Assembly (NCBI GenBank): GCA_964526035.1
Contig: CAZGKE010000115.1
Coordinates: 1 to 11,093 of the forward strand
DNA from: DAOMOD01 sp964526035
GTDB taxonomy: Bacteria > Pseudomonadota > Gammaproteobacteria > Xanthomonadales > BPKI01
DNA: 11,093 bases
Direction of reading: 5' to 3'
Shown: positions 1 through 6,718 of the stretch, one piece after another
Position numbering within the stretch: position 1 is the stretch's first letter
Layout: each line of letters begins with the position of its first letter
Notes under the pieces: generated by a model
The model's database searches: none
The model's input: only the letters and a program-made list of their open reading frames with translations
What the model was told of the DNA's origin: nothing
Program-made: the position numbers and the translations under genes

Positions 1-1
1 C

Positions 2-727
2 GGTGCGCGACTGGTGGACGCCGACGGCAATCGTGTAACGGGGCAACCGCTCAAGCTCACGCCGGAATCGAGCGGTTTGGGAGGACTGTTCGCCTCCTAC
101 CGCAAGAGTTTCGAGGACGAGCGCGTTGCGGCATACGTTGTGTTGCGCAGCAAGCTGACGGAGCGTGCGCTTGCGAACGAGATCGTCGCCGCCCTGAATG
201 GCGATCCGGTGGTTTCCAATGTGTCCGGTCTGGAGAATCTGCGCGCCCGAATCACGTCCGAGTTCGACACTCACATCGGGACGGTTGCGACCAGTCTGTC
301 CGACGAGAAGAAGCATGCTGGATTCGAACTGATCTACGCATCTCTCGAAGCGTTGGACCGTTTCAAGCAGGCCTCTGTAGGGGCCGTCCCGACGCTGATA
401 AAGGATCCCGCAGTGGCAGAGCTTGCCGATGCACAAAACAAGCTCGCTGAGGCGGAGTCTGCTGCGGGCGACGACGCTCCTGACGATCCGGCGGTCACTG
501 CGGCACAAACGAGGGTCGAGAATGCGACGGCGGCGCTTCGGGCAGCAGAGGCCGCAAACAGCGCGGCGGTCGACAGAATTCGGGGGACTTGTGCAAGTCT
601 TGCCAGTTCGATTCGCAACGGCAGGGAGCGTTCAGTCGGAGAATTCGAACGGGCACTCGCGTTCATCGGGGAAGCCATCAGTCGTGACTCGACCAAGAAG
701 CCGGCGAGTTCGCCAGCCAAGGACTAG
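2..727 (+). CDS. Hypothetical coiled-coil-rich protein, 5' end outside window
   Basis: The reading frame is open from the first complete codon and ends at TAG 725-727, so this is the last 241 residues of a gene that starts upstream. A GTG at 14 could in principle start it, but no Shine-Dalgarno sequence precedes it, so I treat it as 5'-truncated. No signal peptide or membrane segment is visible. The last 100 residues are rich in Ala, Glu, Asp and Arg with heptad-like spacing (about residues 140-200), suggesting a long helical or coiled-coil part, with a short Asp/Pro-rich break in the middle. The tail is Lys/Ser/Pro-rich. I do not recognise the family, and the visible part shows no catalytic motif. 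It is probably cytoplasmic. Its link to the genes downstream is unknown, since about 280 bp of mosaic DNA separates it from the next reading frame. Confidence 0.75.
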   Translation, partial: GARLVDADGNRVTGQPLKLTPESSGLGGLFASYRKSFEDERVAAYVVLRSKLTERALANEIVAALNGDPVVSNVSGLENLRARITSEFDTHIGTVATSLSDEKKHAGFELIYASLEALDRFKQASVGAVPTLIKDPAVAELADAQNKLAEAESAAGDDAPDDPAVTAAQTRVENATAALRAAEAANSAAVDRIRGTCASLASSIRNGRERSVGEFERALAFIGEAISRDSTKKPASSPAKD

Positions 728-774
728 TTTCGAAGTCCCGTGGTCCCAGTGTAGTTCGGTCCGCGGTTCACGAT

Positions 775-890
775 CCCTTGACGCCCCACCCCGCCCGGCG
801 GATGCTGTCCGCCGGGATTTGGGATACGGAGGAGGGCCGCTGATGCGTCGCCTGGTCCACGGAGTTCATGGGGTTCGGAGGCTACGGCAC
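775..890 (+). repeat. Duplicated flank, copy 1 (upstream of the patatin head)
   Basis: This stretch is clearly similar (about 80% by eye, a few small indels) to about 3443-3550. In each case it lies in front of a patatin-like 5' end. The shared part begins with CCCTTGACGCCCCACCCC and runs through a palindrome to a CCACGGAG...CACGGAG-like stretch. The palindrome at 794-816 is perfect here: CCCGGCGGA, five-base loop, TCCGCCGGG. In copy 2 one arm carries a mismatch (TCCCCCGGG). The flank was most likely duplicated together with the gene. It could also be an independent dispersed palindromic element; this window cannot separate the two. Confidence 0.6.
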
Positions 891-930
891 TGGGCGGCCT
901 CTGAAGCAGTTCGAATTCGTCGCGACAGCC

Positions 931-985
931 CGGCATTTGCAAGGCATTGGGTCCCAGCATTCGCCGGGACGACGGCGTGCAAAGC
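931..985 (+). repeat. REP-like dispersed palindromic repeat (reads WVPAFAGTT / VVPANAGTQ)
   Basis: The core hairpin is GTCCCAGC (951-958), loop ATTC, GCCGGGAC (963-970), with one G-U type pair. Read through, it gives H-W-V-P-A-F-A-G-T-T on the plus strand and V-V-P-A-N-A-G-T-Q on the minus strand. These are the familiar spurious peptides produced by an abundant intergenic repeat in Xanthomonadales and other proteobacteria. The segment around it (roughly 890-1000) is absent at the matching point of the second copy near 3550-3565. It was therefore inserted into, or retained only in, this copy. It has no coding function. Confidence 0.6.
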
Positions 986-1009
986 GCGTCCCGCACACGG
1001 AGGTTGACG

Positions 1010-1441
1010 ATGATCGCTTTGCTTGCTTTGGTCTGGAACCGCTTCAAGGCGCTGTGCGCCTGGTTCTGGAACCGCTTCCTGCAGGTGTTCGACCTGCTGA
1101 TCCTGGCGCGCATTCCCATTCTGATGGTCGCGGCCGGGTTCATGCTGGCGGGGTATGTGCCGCAGATTCGGGAGCTGTTCGACATCAGTCTGGGCGGCGA
1201 CGGCAGCGGCTGGTGGGCGCCTTCGGCGTTCGTGTTCACTGCCGGTCTGGGACTGCTGGTGTGGTTCTCGGCGCGCACGCTGTGTGCCTTCGACTTGCCG
1301 CCTCGCTCCACCGGTCCGCCACAGCAGGCCTTCGCCGGCGCGGCGGTGCCGCTGAATCATGGCGGTGGCCTATCTGCACACGAAGTCGCCACGACCTGGA
1401 CGCATCACGCCAGCGGAGCGACATCGGCAACGTACCGGTAG
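1010..1441 (+). pseudogene. 5' head of a patatin-like membrane phospholipase gene, broken
   Basis: ATG 1010 follows a GGAGG (999-1003) at normal distance. It aligns with the start of the intact patatin-like gene at 3576 (M-I-A-L-L-A-L-V-W versus M-M-E-W-L-A-L-L-W). Bases 1040-1227 are identical to 3606-3793. After that the copies diverge. There is a 24-base in-frame loss near 1339, then one extra A near 1355 shifts the frame. Beyond the shift the peptide M-A-V-A-Y-L-H in the next frame still matches M-A-A-A-Y-L-Q of the intact protein. Homology fades by about 1400. The original frame stops at 1441. What could be made is a 143-residue protein with only the first two membrane helices and no lipase domain. 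I read it as a remnant; expression as a small membrane protein cannot be excluded. Confidence 0.8.
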
Positions 1442-1584
1442 TCGTCCGGACCTTCGCCGGCACCGATGCCGGTTCGCGCAGAGCCGGTATCTCGACACGT
1501 TGCCCCTACCACACCGCCAGGCGTACCCTCGACTTTCGAGATGAAGCAACGTCTCGCGGTCGTCAGTCGCCGAAGGGTACCTTG
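1401..1584 (+). other. Non-homologous spacer between patatin head and beta-helix gene
   Basis: From about 1400 the sequence no longer resembles the intact patatin gene, and I recognise no gene in it. It contains a small perfect hairpin, CCGGCA / TGCCGG (1457-1472, four-base loop). It also has a weak promoter-like pair, TTGCCC (1500-1505) and TACCCT (1524-1529) with an 18-base spacer, and the ribosome binding site of the next gene. Confidence 0.4.
1500..1529 (+). promoter_or_regulatory. Weak candidate sigma70 promoter for the beta-helix gene
   Basis: TTGCCC (1500-1505, 4 of 6 to the -35 consensus) and TACCCT (1524-1529, 3 of 6 to the -10) are separated by 18 bases. The predicted start would leave a leader of about 50 bases before ATG 1585. 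The match is poor enough to arise by chance in GC-rich DNA. Confidence 0.22.
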
Positions 1585-3198
1585 ATGGTTGTGCGGTATG
1601 CCTGCTTGGGAACACTGCTGCTTTGCGGCTCGGCAGTGATGGCCGGCGCGCCGGACACCATCGTGGTCAACCACAGTCAGGATGTGGTGTCGGCGGGCGA
1701 CGGCCTGTGCACATTGCGCGAGGCGATTGCAACCGCCAACACCGGCGTCGCCTCGGGTCCCGGCGCGACCGAGTGTCAGCCGGCGGCGGCGCCGGTGGTG
1801 ATCGAAGTTCCCGCCGGCCTCTATACGATCGGGATCCCGGGCACCAGCGAAGACATGAACGCCAGCGGCGACCTCGACATCCGCGTCAGCCTGACGTTGC
1901 AGGGGGACGGCATGGAGGCGACTGTCATCGACGGCAGCGGCCTCGATCGAGTGTTCGATGTACACGGCGCTGGCCTCGCGGTTGTGATTGCCGACATGAC
2001 TGTCCGCAATGGCCGCGCACCCGACACGACCGACACCGATCCATCCGGCCGCGACGGCGGTGGCATTCGCCTCGCCATGCCCGGGAACGAACCATCGACA
2101 TTGACCCTGCTCCGAACCAGCGTCCGTGGCAACGTTGCCGGCGATGGCATCGCCCTCGGCAAGACCGGCGCGCGAGGCGGCCGGGGCGGTGGCGTACATG
2201 CCCATGGCCATCTGGTTCTGATCGACAGTGTTGTGGAGCAAAACTCAGCTGGTCGCGGTGAGGGCACCAGTACCCTGGGCGGCTGGGGCGGTGGCATTGC
2301 AGCGTGGGCCCCTGGCTCGCTTTTCGCGCAGCGAACGCGGTTCACAGGCAATCGTACCGGGCCGCCCGGCGCCGATGGAATCATGTACGGTCTGGGCGGC
2401 GGCATCGCGTCCAATGTTCCGATCGAACTGGTCGAGGTGGAGATTGCCGGCAACAGGGCCGGTGACACGGCGCCCGGCCCGCATGGTTTCGGCGGCGGCA
2501 TTGCGCATGTCGGAATCGAAACGCTTGTACTGCGCAGCAGCAGCGTGGTCGACAACCATGCGCGCAGGGGCGGCGGGCTGTTCTCAAGTGGCGGCAATGA
2601 TATGCGTATCAGCAATTCCACGATCGCTGACAACGCCGCCACGGACCTGGGCGGCGGCGGAATGTTCTTCTATCGTCACTCTGGCAGCACCCTGAACGCT
2701 CGGATCGATTTCACCACGGTCACCGGCAACACCAGTCAGTCTCCGGGAAGCGGGCTGGTCATCGAGAGCGATTCAAGCGAGGGCGATCTGATCTACAGCA
2801 TCACCAACAGCATCATCGCAGGAAACCATGGCGCGACTTCGGAGTGCTGGATGGTTCCGCTGACATCCTTGGTCAGTCTAGGCCACAACCTGGTCAGCGC
2901 CGGCTGTCGCGGGCTCGAACCGAGCGACATCGTCGGCGTGCCACCCGGACTTGCGCCCTTGCAGCACAACGGCGGTTTTGCCCGCACGATGCTGCCAGGA
3001 ATCGACAGCTCCGCACTGGACGCCGGGAACTGCGCGCTGTCGAACATTTTTGTCGACCAGCGAGGCCAGGCACGTCCCGTGGTGCTCAATGGGAGTCCAC
3101 ATGCGGCGGACGGCTGCGATATTGGCGCCGTCGAACTGACTGCGCTCGACCTGCTGGACGACCCGGTGTTCGCCGACGGCTTCGAGGCCATGAACTAG
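1585..3198 (+). CDS. Secreted parallel beta-helix protein with CSLREA-type domain
   Basis: The frame is open far upstream, but ATG 1585 is chosen because GAAGG (1572-1576) sits at good spacing and a signal peptide follows directly (basic residue at 4, hydrophobic core 8-19, likely cleavage after A20 or A22). The product is 537 residues. Residues 40-52 carry L-C-T-L-R-E-A-I-A-T-A-N, the CSLREA motif found near the N-terminus of exported repeat proteins. From about residue 60 onward there are right-handed beta-helix rungs, marked by at least seven G-G-G-I/V/L turns (for example R-D-G-G-G-I, W-G-G-G-I, G-L-G-G-G-I, L-G-G-G-G-M) and G-N-x-A/T-G steps typical of pectate-lyase-like or polymorphic outer-membrane-type folds. 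No lyase active site is evident. The last residues, V-F-A-D-G-F-E-A-M-N, resemble a short C-terminal tail seen on many secreted proteins of Xanthomonadales. Role: cell-surface or extracellular, substrate unknown. Confidence 0.85.
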   Translation: MVVRYACLGTLLLCGSAVMAGAPDTIVVNHSQDVVSAGDGLCTLREAIATANTGVASGPGATECQPAAAPVVIEVPAGLYTIGIPGTSEDMNASGDLDIRVSLTLQGDGMEATVIDGSGLDRVFDVHGAGLAVVIADMTVRNGRAPDTTDTDPSGRDGGGIRLAMPGNEPSTLTLLRTSVRGNVAGDGIALGKTGARGGRGGGVHAHGHLVLIDSVVEQNSAGRGEGTSTLGGWGGGIAAWAPGSLFAQRTRFTGNRTGPPGADGIMYGLGGGIASNVPIELVEVEIAGNRAGDTAPGPHGFGGGIAHVGIETLVLRSSSVVDNHARRGGGLFSSGGNDMRISNSTIADNAATDLGGGGMFFYRHSGSTLNARIDFTTVTGNTSQSPGSGLVIESDSSEGDLIYSITNSIIAGNHGATSECWMVPLTSLVSLGHNLVSAGCRGLEPSDIVGVPPGLAPLQHNGGFARTMLPGIDSSALDAGNCALSNIFVDQRGQARPVVLNGSPHAADGCDIGAVELTALDLLDDPVFADGFEAMN

Positions 3199-3442
3199 CA
3201 GCCTTTCGGACTTGGGCGATCGTAGCGAGTGGAAGCCGGATCGAGGATGGATTCATCCTCGTTCGAGGAGAATGGCAGCGCCATTTGACGAAACGGATGG
3301 CGGATATGGACCGATATTCGCTTGGCCGCAGCAGACCGGTCCCAAGTTCGACAGGCTGCGTGTCGATTTGCAACATCCATCGCGACCGCCCAACGGAAGG
3401 GGATACTGCAGGCGCGACGACAGGCCAGGAAATCGGGGTTCC
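3199..3442. other. Intergenic stretch with no recognised gene
   Basis: Apart from the hairpin at 3242-3261 and a weak imperfect inverted repeat CGCCAT/ATGGCG (3279-3302), I see no gene, no similarity to the region upstream of copy 1 of the duplicated flank, and no convincing promoter. The frames open across it show no ribosome binding site or recognisable protein. Confidence 0.4.
3242..3261 (+). terminator. Hairpin after the beta-helix gene, possible terminator
   Basis: CGAGGATG (3242-3249), loop GATT, CATCCTCG (3254-3261) form a perfect 8-bp stem 44 bases past the stop codon. No T-run follows, so this is not a textbook intrinsic terminator. It may act as a Rho-associated or mRNA-stabilising hairpin. 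Confidence 0.4.
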
Positions 3443-3550
3443 CCCTTGACGCCCCACCCCACCCGGCGGATGCTTTCCCCCGGGATTGGGGAAACGAAGG
3501 AGGGCTGCCGATGCGCCGCCCGATCCACGGAGATCACGGAGTACGGAATG
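3443..3550 (+). repeat. Duplicated flank, copy 2 (upstream of intact patatin gene)
   Basis: This is the partner of about 775-890. It begins CCCTTGACGCCCCACCCC and includes a palindrome at 3462-3484 whose right arm has one mismatch compared with the perfect palindrome in copy 1. Here the coding start follows after about 25 bases, whereas in copy 1 about 120 extra bases with a REP-like hairpin intervene. The segment is the 5' leader of the patatin-like gene and may hold its control signals. The conserved TTGACG (3446-3451) has no good -10 partner. Confidence 0.55.
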
Positions 3551-3575
3551 CGCCGCTTCCGCAATGGAGGCGGCG

Positions 3576-5681
3576 ATGATGGAATGGCTTGCCTTGCTTT
3601 GGGCGCGCTTCAAGGCGCTGTGCGCCTGGTTCTGGAACCGCTTCCTGCAGGTGTTCGACCTGCTGATCCTGGCGCGCATTCCCATTCTGATGGTCGCGGC
3701 CGGGTTCATGCTGGCGGGGTATGTGCCGCAGATTCGGGAGCTGTTCGACATCAGTCTGGGCGGCGACGGCAGCGGCTGGTGGGCGCCTTCGGCTTTCGTG
3801 TTCACCGGCGGATTGAGCATGCTGGTGTGGTTCTCGGCACGCACGCTGTACGCCTTCGATTGGCCGCGACGATTCACCGATCCGCGCCTGCAGGATTTCG
3901 CCGGAAAGGTACTGCCGCGGCTGCTGGGCGCGGCGGGGCCGCTGATCATGGCCGCTGCGTACCTTCAGGCTACGCCGCCGGAACAGGACCGCTCCAACCT
4001 GTTCTGGTGCTGGGCCTACCTGGCGCTCGCGGCGGTCATCCTGGTCGTCACCACCTACAGGCGCGCGCTGGGCCGCTGGCTGTGGCCGCGCATCGGTCGA
4101 CCCGCCGAACGCATTGCCGCCGAGCCGCAGGTCGCACTGCTGGATCACTGGAACCAACTCGACTACCGGGTCCGCATGGCGCACTACGCCGGCATCGTGG
4201 CGCTGCTGCTGTCGTGGGTCATCGGTTCGCGGTTCCCGGGATTGATCGACCATTTCGGGCCGCTTGCACTGATCCTCGGCGCCGCAGCCTTCACCGTGTG
4301 GGGAACCACGTACTTCGTCTACCTCGCCGCCCGCGCGCGCTTCCCGCTGATCACCGGGTTGGCCCTTTGGGCGGTGCTGATGACCTGGCTTGGCGGCAAC
4401 GACAACCACGCCGTACGTCTCACGGCCTCGATGAACTCCAACCAGGACCCGCCATCCGGCCTGCACTACGACGCCGACGGCCGCGAGCCGCTGGTGGTCT
4501 TCATGCGCGAATGGTGGGATGACGCGCGTCGCGAAGACTGCGACGGCCGCGCGTGGTTCGTCTCCAGCGAAGGGGGCGGCATTCGTGCGGCCATGTGGAC
4601 GGTGCTGGTGCTGGCAGAACTGGAACGCGACAGCGGCGGCCGTCTGTGGCGCTGCACGCTGGCGGTGAGCGGCGTGTCTGGCGGCAGCGTCGGTCTGGCC
4701 GCGTTTGCCGCACAACTTCGCGATCGCGACGGTGCTCTGGAACGCGACGCCCTCATACAGATGATGGAAGCCGACTTCCTGGCGCCGGTGCTGGGCTCGA
4801 TGTTCGGCGTCGACGGCGTGCAGCGCTTCATCCCCTTCCGCCTGTTCACTGACCGCGGCCAGGCGCTGGAGCGCGCGTGGAACCGCGACTACGACGAACG
4901 CGTCGGCGGCGACAGCTTCCGCGGCCCGCTTGCCGACACCGCCTACGCGCGTGCCGACCGCGCACGCATCACCGCACTCTTCTTGAATACCACCATTGTC
5001 GACAGTGGCATGCGCCTGCTGCAGCACCCCTTCAGCAGTCTCGGACCCATCGCCGAATACCCCGGCGCGGTGGACGGCGCCGACTGGCTGCCGCGCGAAC
5101 TGCCGACCTTCGCTGCCGCTCTGAACAGCGCGCGCTTCACCTTCGTCAGCCCTGCCGGCACCGTGCGCAAACGTGAGATCGACGGAAACGTGACGGTACT
5201 CGGTCAGGTGGTTGACGGCGGCTACTTCGAAAACTCCGGCACCACGACCATCGAGGCGCTGGTCCGCCAGTTCCATGCCGCCGTTCGCGAAACCGTGCCG
5301 GTGCGGGTCATTCACATCAGCAACGACCCGGCTGTGCCGCCGTTCGCATCGGACGGAAACGATGTCTGCCCTGATCCGGTACTGCCACCCCATCCGATGC
5401 CGGTCTTCGGCGAAGCCCGCGCTCCGGTCATTTCCCTGCTCGCCACCCGCGAAGCCCGCGCAACATACGCCCGCCAGGCTCTGGTCGACCGCATCAGGGC
5501 GTTGCCCGACGCCAGGCTCTGGCACTACCGCCTCTGCAAGGGCCACCGCGACATTCCGCTTGGCTGGACCATCGGCGCGATGACCACGGCGGAGATGGAA
5601 AGGCAGCTGCGCGGGAACGGCACGGACGATGCGGCAAATGCGCTGGGGACGACGCAGGAGATCCTGGAAGCATTCCCCTGA
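3576..5681 (+). CDS. Patatin-like phospholipase with seven-helix N-terminal membrane domain
   Basis: ATG 3576 is chosen because GGAGG (3566-3570) precedes it and it aligns with the start of the 5' copy at 1010; ATG 3564 and 3579 are in-frame alternatives. The product is 701 residues. Residues 1-30 are aromatic and amphipathic. Predicted membrane helices lie near 33-50, 70-88, 113-131, 142-160, 203-217, 228-250 and 257-272. The patatin domain follows: E-G-G-G-I-R (332-337) is the oxyanion-hole glycine loop, G-V-S-G-G (366-370) holds nucleophile Ser368, and V-D-G-G-Y-F-E-N (546-553) holds catalytic Asp547. The family hydrolyses acyl ester bonds of phospholipids or neutral lipids through a Ser-Asp dyad. 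The usual D-G-G-G at the oxyanion hole is E-G-G-G here. The enzyme is likely tethered to the inner membrane; which side the lipase faces cannot be told. Substrate unknown. Confidence 0.9.
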   Translation: MMEWLALLWARFKALCAWFWNRFLQVFDLLILARIPILMVAAGFMLAGYVPQIRELFDISLGGDGSGWWAPSAFVFTGGLSMLVWFSARTLYAFDWPRRFTDPRLQDFAGKVLPRLLGAAGPLIMAAAYLQATPPEQDRSNLFWCWAYLALAAVILVVTTYRRALGRWLWPRIGRPAERIAAEPQVALLDHWNQLDYRVRMAHYAGIVALLLSWVIGSRFPGLIDHFGPLALILGAAAFTVWGTTYFVYLAARARFPLITGLALWAVLMTWLGGNDNHAVRLTASMNSNQDPPSGLHYDADGREPLVVFMREWWDDARREDCDGRAWFVSSEGGGIRAAMWTVLVLAELERDSGGRLWRCTLAVSGVSGGSVGLAAFAAQLRDRDGALERDALIQMMEADFLAPVLGSMFGVDGVQRFIPFRLFTDRGQALERAWNRDYDERVGGDSFRGPLADTAYARADRARITALFLNTTIVDSGMRLLQHPFSSLGPIAEYPGAVDGADWLPRELPTFAAALNSARFTFVSPAGTVRKREIDGNVTVLGQVVDGGYFENSGTTTIEALVRQFHAAVRETVPVRVIHISNDPAVPPFASDGNDVCPDPVLPPHPMPVFGEARAPVISLLATREARATYARQALVDRIRALPDARLWHYRLCKGHRDIPLGWTIGAMTTAEMERQLRGNGTDDAANALGTTQEILEAFP

Positions 5682-5689
5682 TTGCCTCA

Positions 5690-5725
5690 GCAGCCGTGAT
5701 CCGCTTCGCGCTGGTGCACGGCTGC
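5690..5725 (+). terminator. Long-loop hairpin after the patatin gene
   Basis: GCAGCCGTG (5690-5698) and CACGGCTGC (5717-5725) form a perfect 9-bp stem with an 18-base loop, starting 9 bases after the patatin stop. ATTCTCCC follows rather than a T-tract, so termination would be weak or need Rho. It is a plausible 3' end structure for the patatin mRNA. Confidence 0.4.
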
Positions 5726-5749
5726 ATTCTCCCGCGCGGGCCAGCGGCG

Positions 5750-5777
5750 ACCGCAAGTTCGTGCGAACTTCCGCGGT
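5750..5777. promoter_or_regulatory. Palindrome abutting the -35 box, possible operator or terminator
   Basis: AAGTTCG-TG-CGAACTT (5755-5770) is a perfect 7-bp inverted repeat. With a two-base bulge (5771-5772) it extends to ACCGC (5750-5754) pairing with GCGGT (5773-5777). It ends two bases before the TTGACA at 5780. That position would suit a DNA-binding regulator of the lipoprotein promoter; as RNA it would be a very stable hairpin closing the upstream transcript. A separate 10-base palindrome, CCCGCGCGGG, lies at 5731-5740. Confidence 0.4.
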
Positions 5778-5779
5778 GC

Positions 5780-5807
5780 TTGACATCGGCGTACTCGTGT
5801 CTATGAT
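5780..5807 (+). promoter_or_regulatory. Sigma70-type promoter of the lipoprotein pair
   Basis: A perfect -35 box TTGACA (5780-5785) is followed after 16 bases by TATGAT (5802-5807), 5 of 6 to the -10 consensus. Transcription would start near 5814, giving a leader of about 26 bases with AAGGGA (5828-5833) before ATG 5840. This is the best promoter match in the window. Confidence 0.65.
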
Positions 5808-5839
5808 CCGGTTCATCGTCTTCATGAAGGGACTCTGCG

Positions 5840-6718
5840 ATGCCACATTCCCCTGCGATTTCCGCTGCCGCCCGCGCCGTGGTGGCTCTTTCCATCTGTC
5901 TCCTGCTGTCGGCATGCGCCACCACCAAGCGTGAGCCGCTGCCGAGTGGCGTGTTGCCGGTTTCGGGAGTGCTTCCGGTAGAGGTCTACCTGGGTCAGCA
6001 GGAGATGCTGATCGAATCCCAGGACACCAACCCCATGGCGGCGGGCGGCGGGATATTGGGCGCACTCATTGTCACCGCCATCGACAACGCAGCCGCAAAG
6101 AAGGACGAAGTGCGTGCCGCTGCCATTCGTGATGCCTTGATCGGCGCGGACCTGAACCCCTGGATTCTGGACACCATTGAACAGGGCATCGATCATCGCG
6201 TGCTGGCCAGTGAGCTTGCCTTCGAGTTCTATCCGGCGACTCCGCTTGCCCGGATCTCCGACGGCGACATGCAGAGCCGCAAGAAGGTGCTGTTGGTCGA
6301 CGTCAGCTATGGTCTCACCCCTGACTTCCGAGCTCTGCGCGTTCGGCTGGTAACGCGATTTGGCGACCGGGTGATGTACAAGAAGCGTGACCGAAGCAAG
6401 TATCTGTATGCCCAGGCGCTTGAGTATCTCGAGCCCCTCCCCGGCGACCGGAAAGACACCAAGGAAGACGATAGAGCCATCATGTGGGCTGAACTTGGGC
6501 AGGAAGCGCTGGTCGATCTGGTGCAGTCCGGGGTTCGCCAAACGCTCGACATGATGAACTGGACCTACGCAACGGCGGAGAATCCTCCCGTCCCGACCGA
6601 AAGGGCGAGGTACGGATTCGGCAGGGACGCCGCGGGCGTCGGCAAACTGGAGCGCAGCCATGGCGACCGTCGCTGGATCCGGATTCATTCGAGCATCCTG
6701 GTTTCGGTACCGGAGTGA
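5840..6718 (+). CDS. Putative lipoprotein, first of a coupled pair
   Basis: ATG 5840 has an AAGGGA ribosome site 6 bases upstream and a good promoter before that. The product is 292 residues. Residues 1-26 form a lipoprotein signal peptide: hydrophobic core 13-23 and lipobox L-S-A-C with lipidated Cys26. The +2 residue is Ala, which favours outer-membrane sorting by Lol. A conserved-looking Gly-rich stretch, M-A-A-G-G-G-I-L-G-A-L-I (about 74-85), leads into a helix with N-A-A-A-K-K-D-E. A later part has alternating beta-strand character (V-L-L-V-D-V-S-Y-G-L-T-P). I know lipoproteins with this G-G-G-x-x-G-A-L-I layout in proteobacteria but cannot attach a function. It overlaps the next lipoprotein gene by one base, so the two probably work together. 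An enzymatic motif is not seen. Confidence 0.85.
   Translation: MPHSPAISAAARAVVALSICLLLSACATTKREPLPSGVLPVSGVLPVEVYLGQQEMLIESQDTNPMAAGGGILGALIVTAIDNAAAKKDEVRAAAIRDALIGADLNPWILDTIEQGIDHRVLASELAFEFYPATPLARISDGDMQSRKKVLLVDVSYGLTPDFRALRVRLVTRFGDRVMYKKRDRSKYLYAQALEYLEPLPGDRKDTKEDDRAIMWAELGQEALVDLVQSGVRQTLDMMNWTYATAENPPVPTERARYGFGRDAAGVGKLERSHGDRRWIRIHSSILVSVPE

Noticed and set aside
775..1000. Possible insertion sequence bounded by inverted repeats
   Set aside because: No transposase frame or target-site duplication is present; the palindromes are small and fit REP-like elements and a duplicated leader better.
868..1584. In-frame open extension of 239 codons upstream of the beta-helix start
   Set aside because: It runs through the REP-like repeat and the patatin remnant in another frame, has no ribosome binding site, and gives Arg-rich low-information sequence. 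The signal peptide and ribosome site place the start at 1585.
1405..2241. Minus-strand open frame of 278 codons opposite the beta-helix gene
   Set aside because: Antisense shadow of the CSLREA/beta-helix coding region, without a ribosome binding site.
3212..4522. Plus-strand open frame of 436 codons overlapping the patatin start
   Set aside because: It overlaps the patatin membrane domain in a different frame, and its peptide is Arg/Gly/Ala-rich with no fold signature.
3534..6065. Minus-strand open frame of 843 codons opposite the patatin gene
   Set aside because: It is antisense to a gene with clear catalytic motifs, crosses into the lipoprotein gene, and reads as His/Arg/Ala-rich shadow sequence typical of GC-rich coding DNA.
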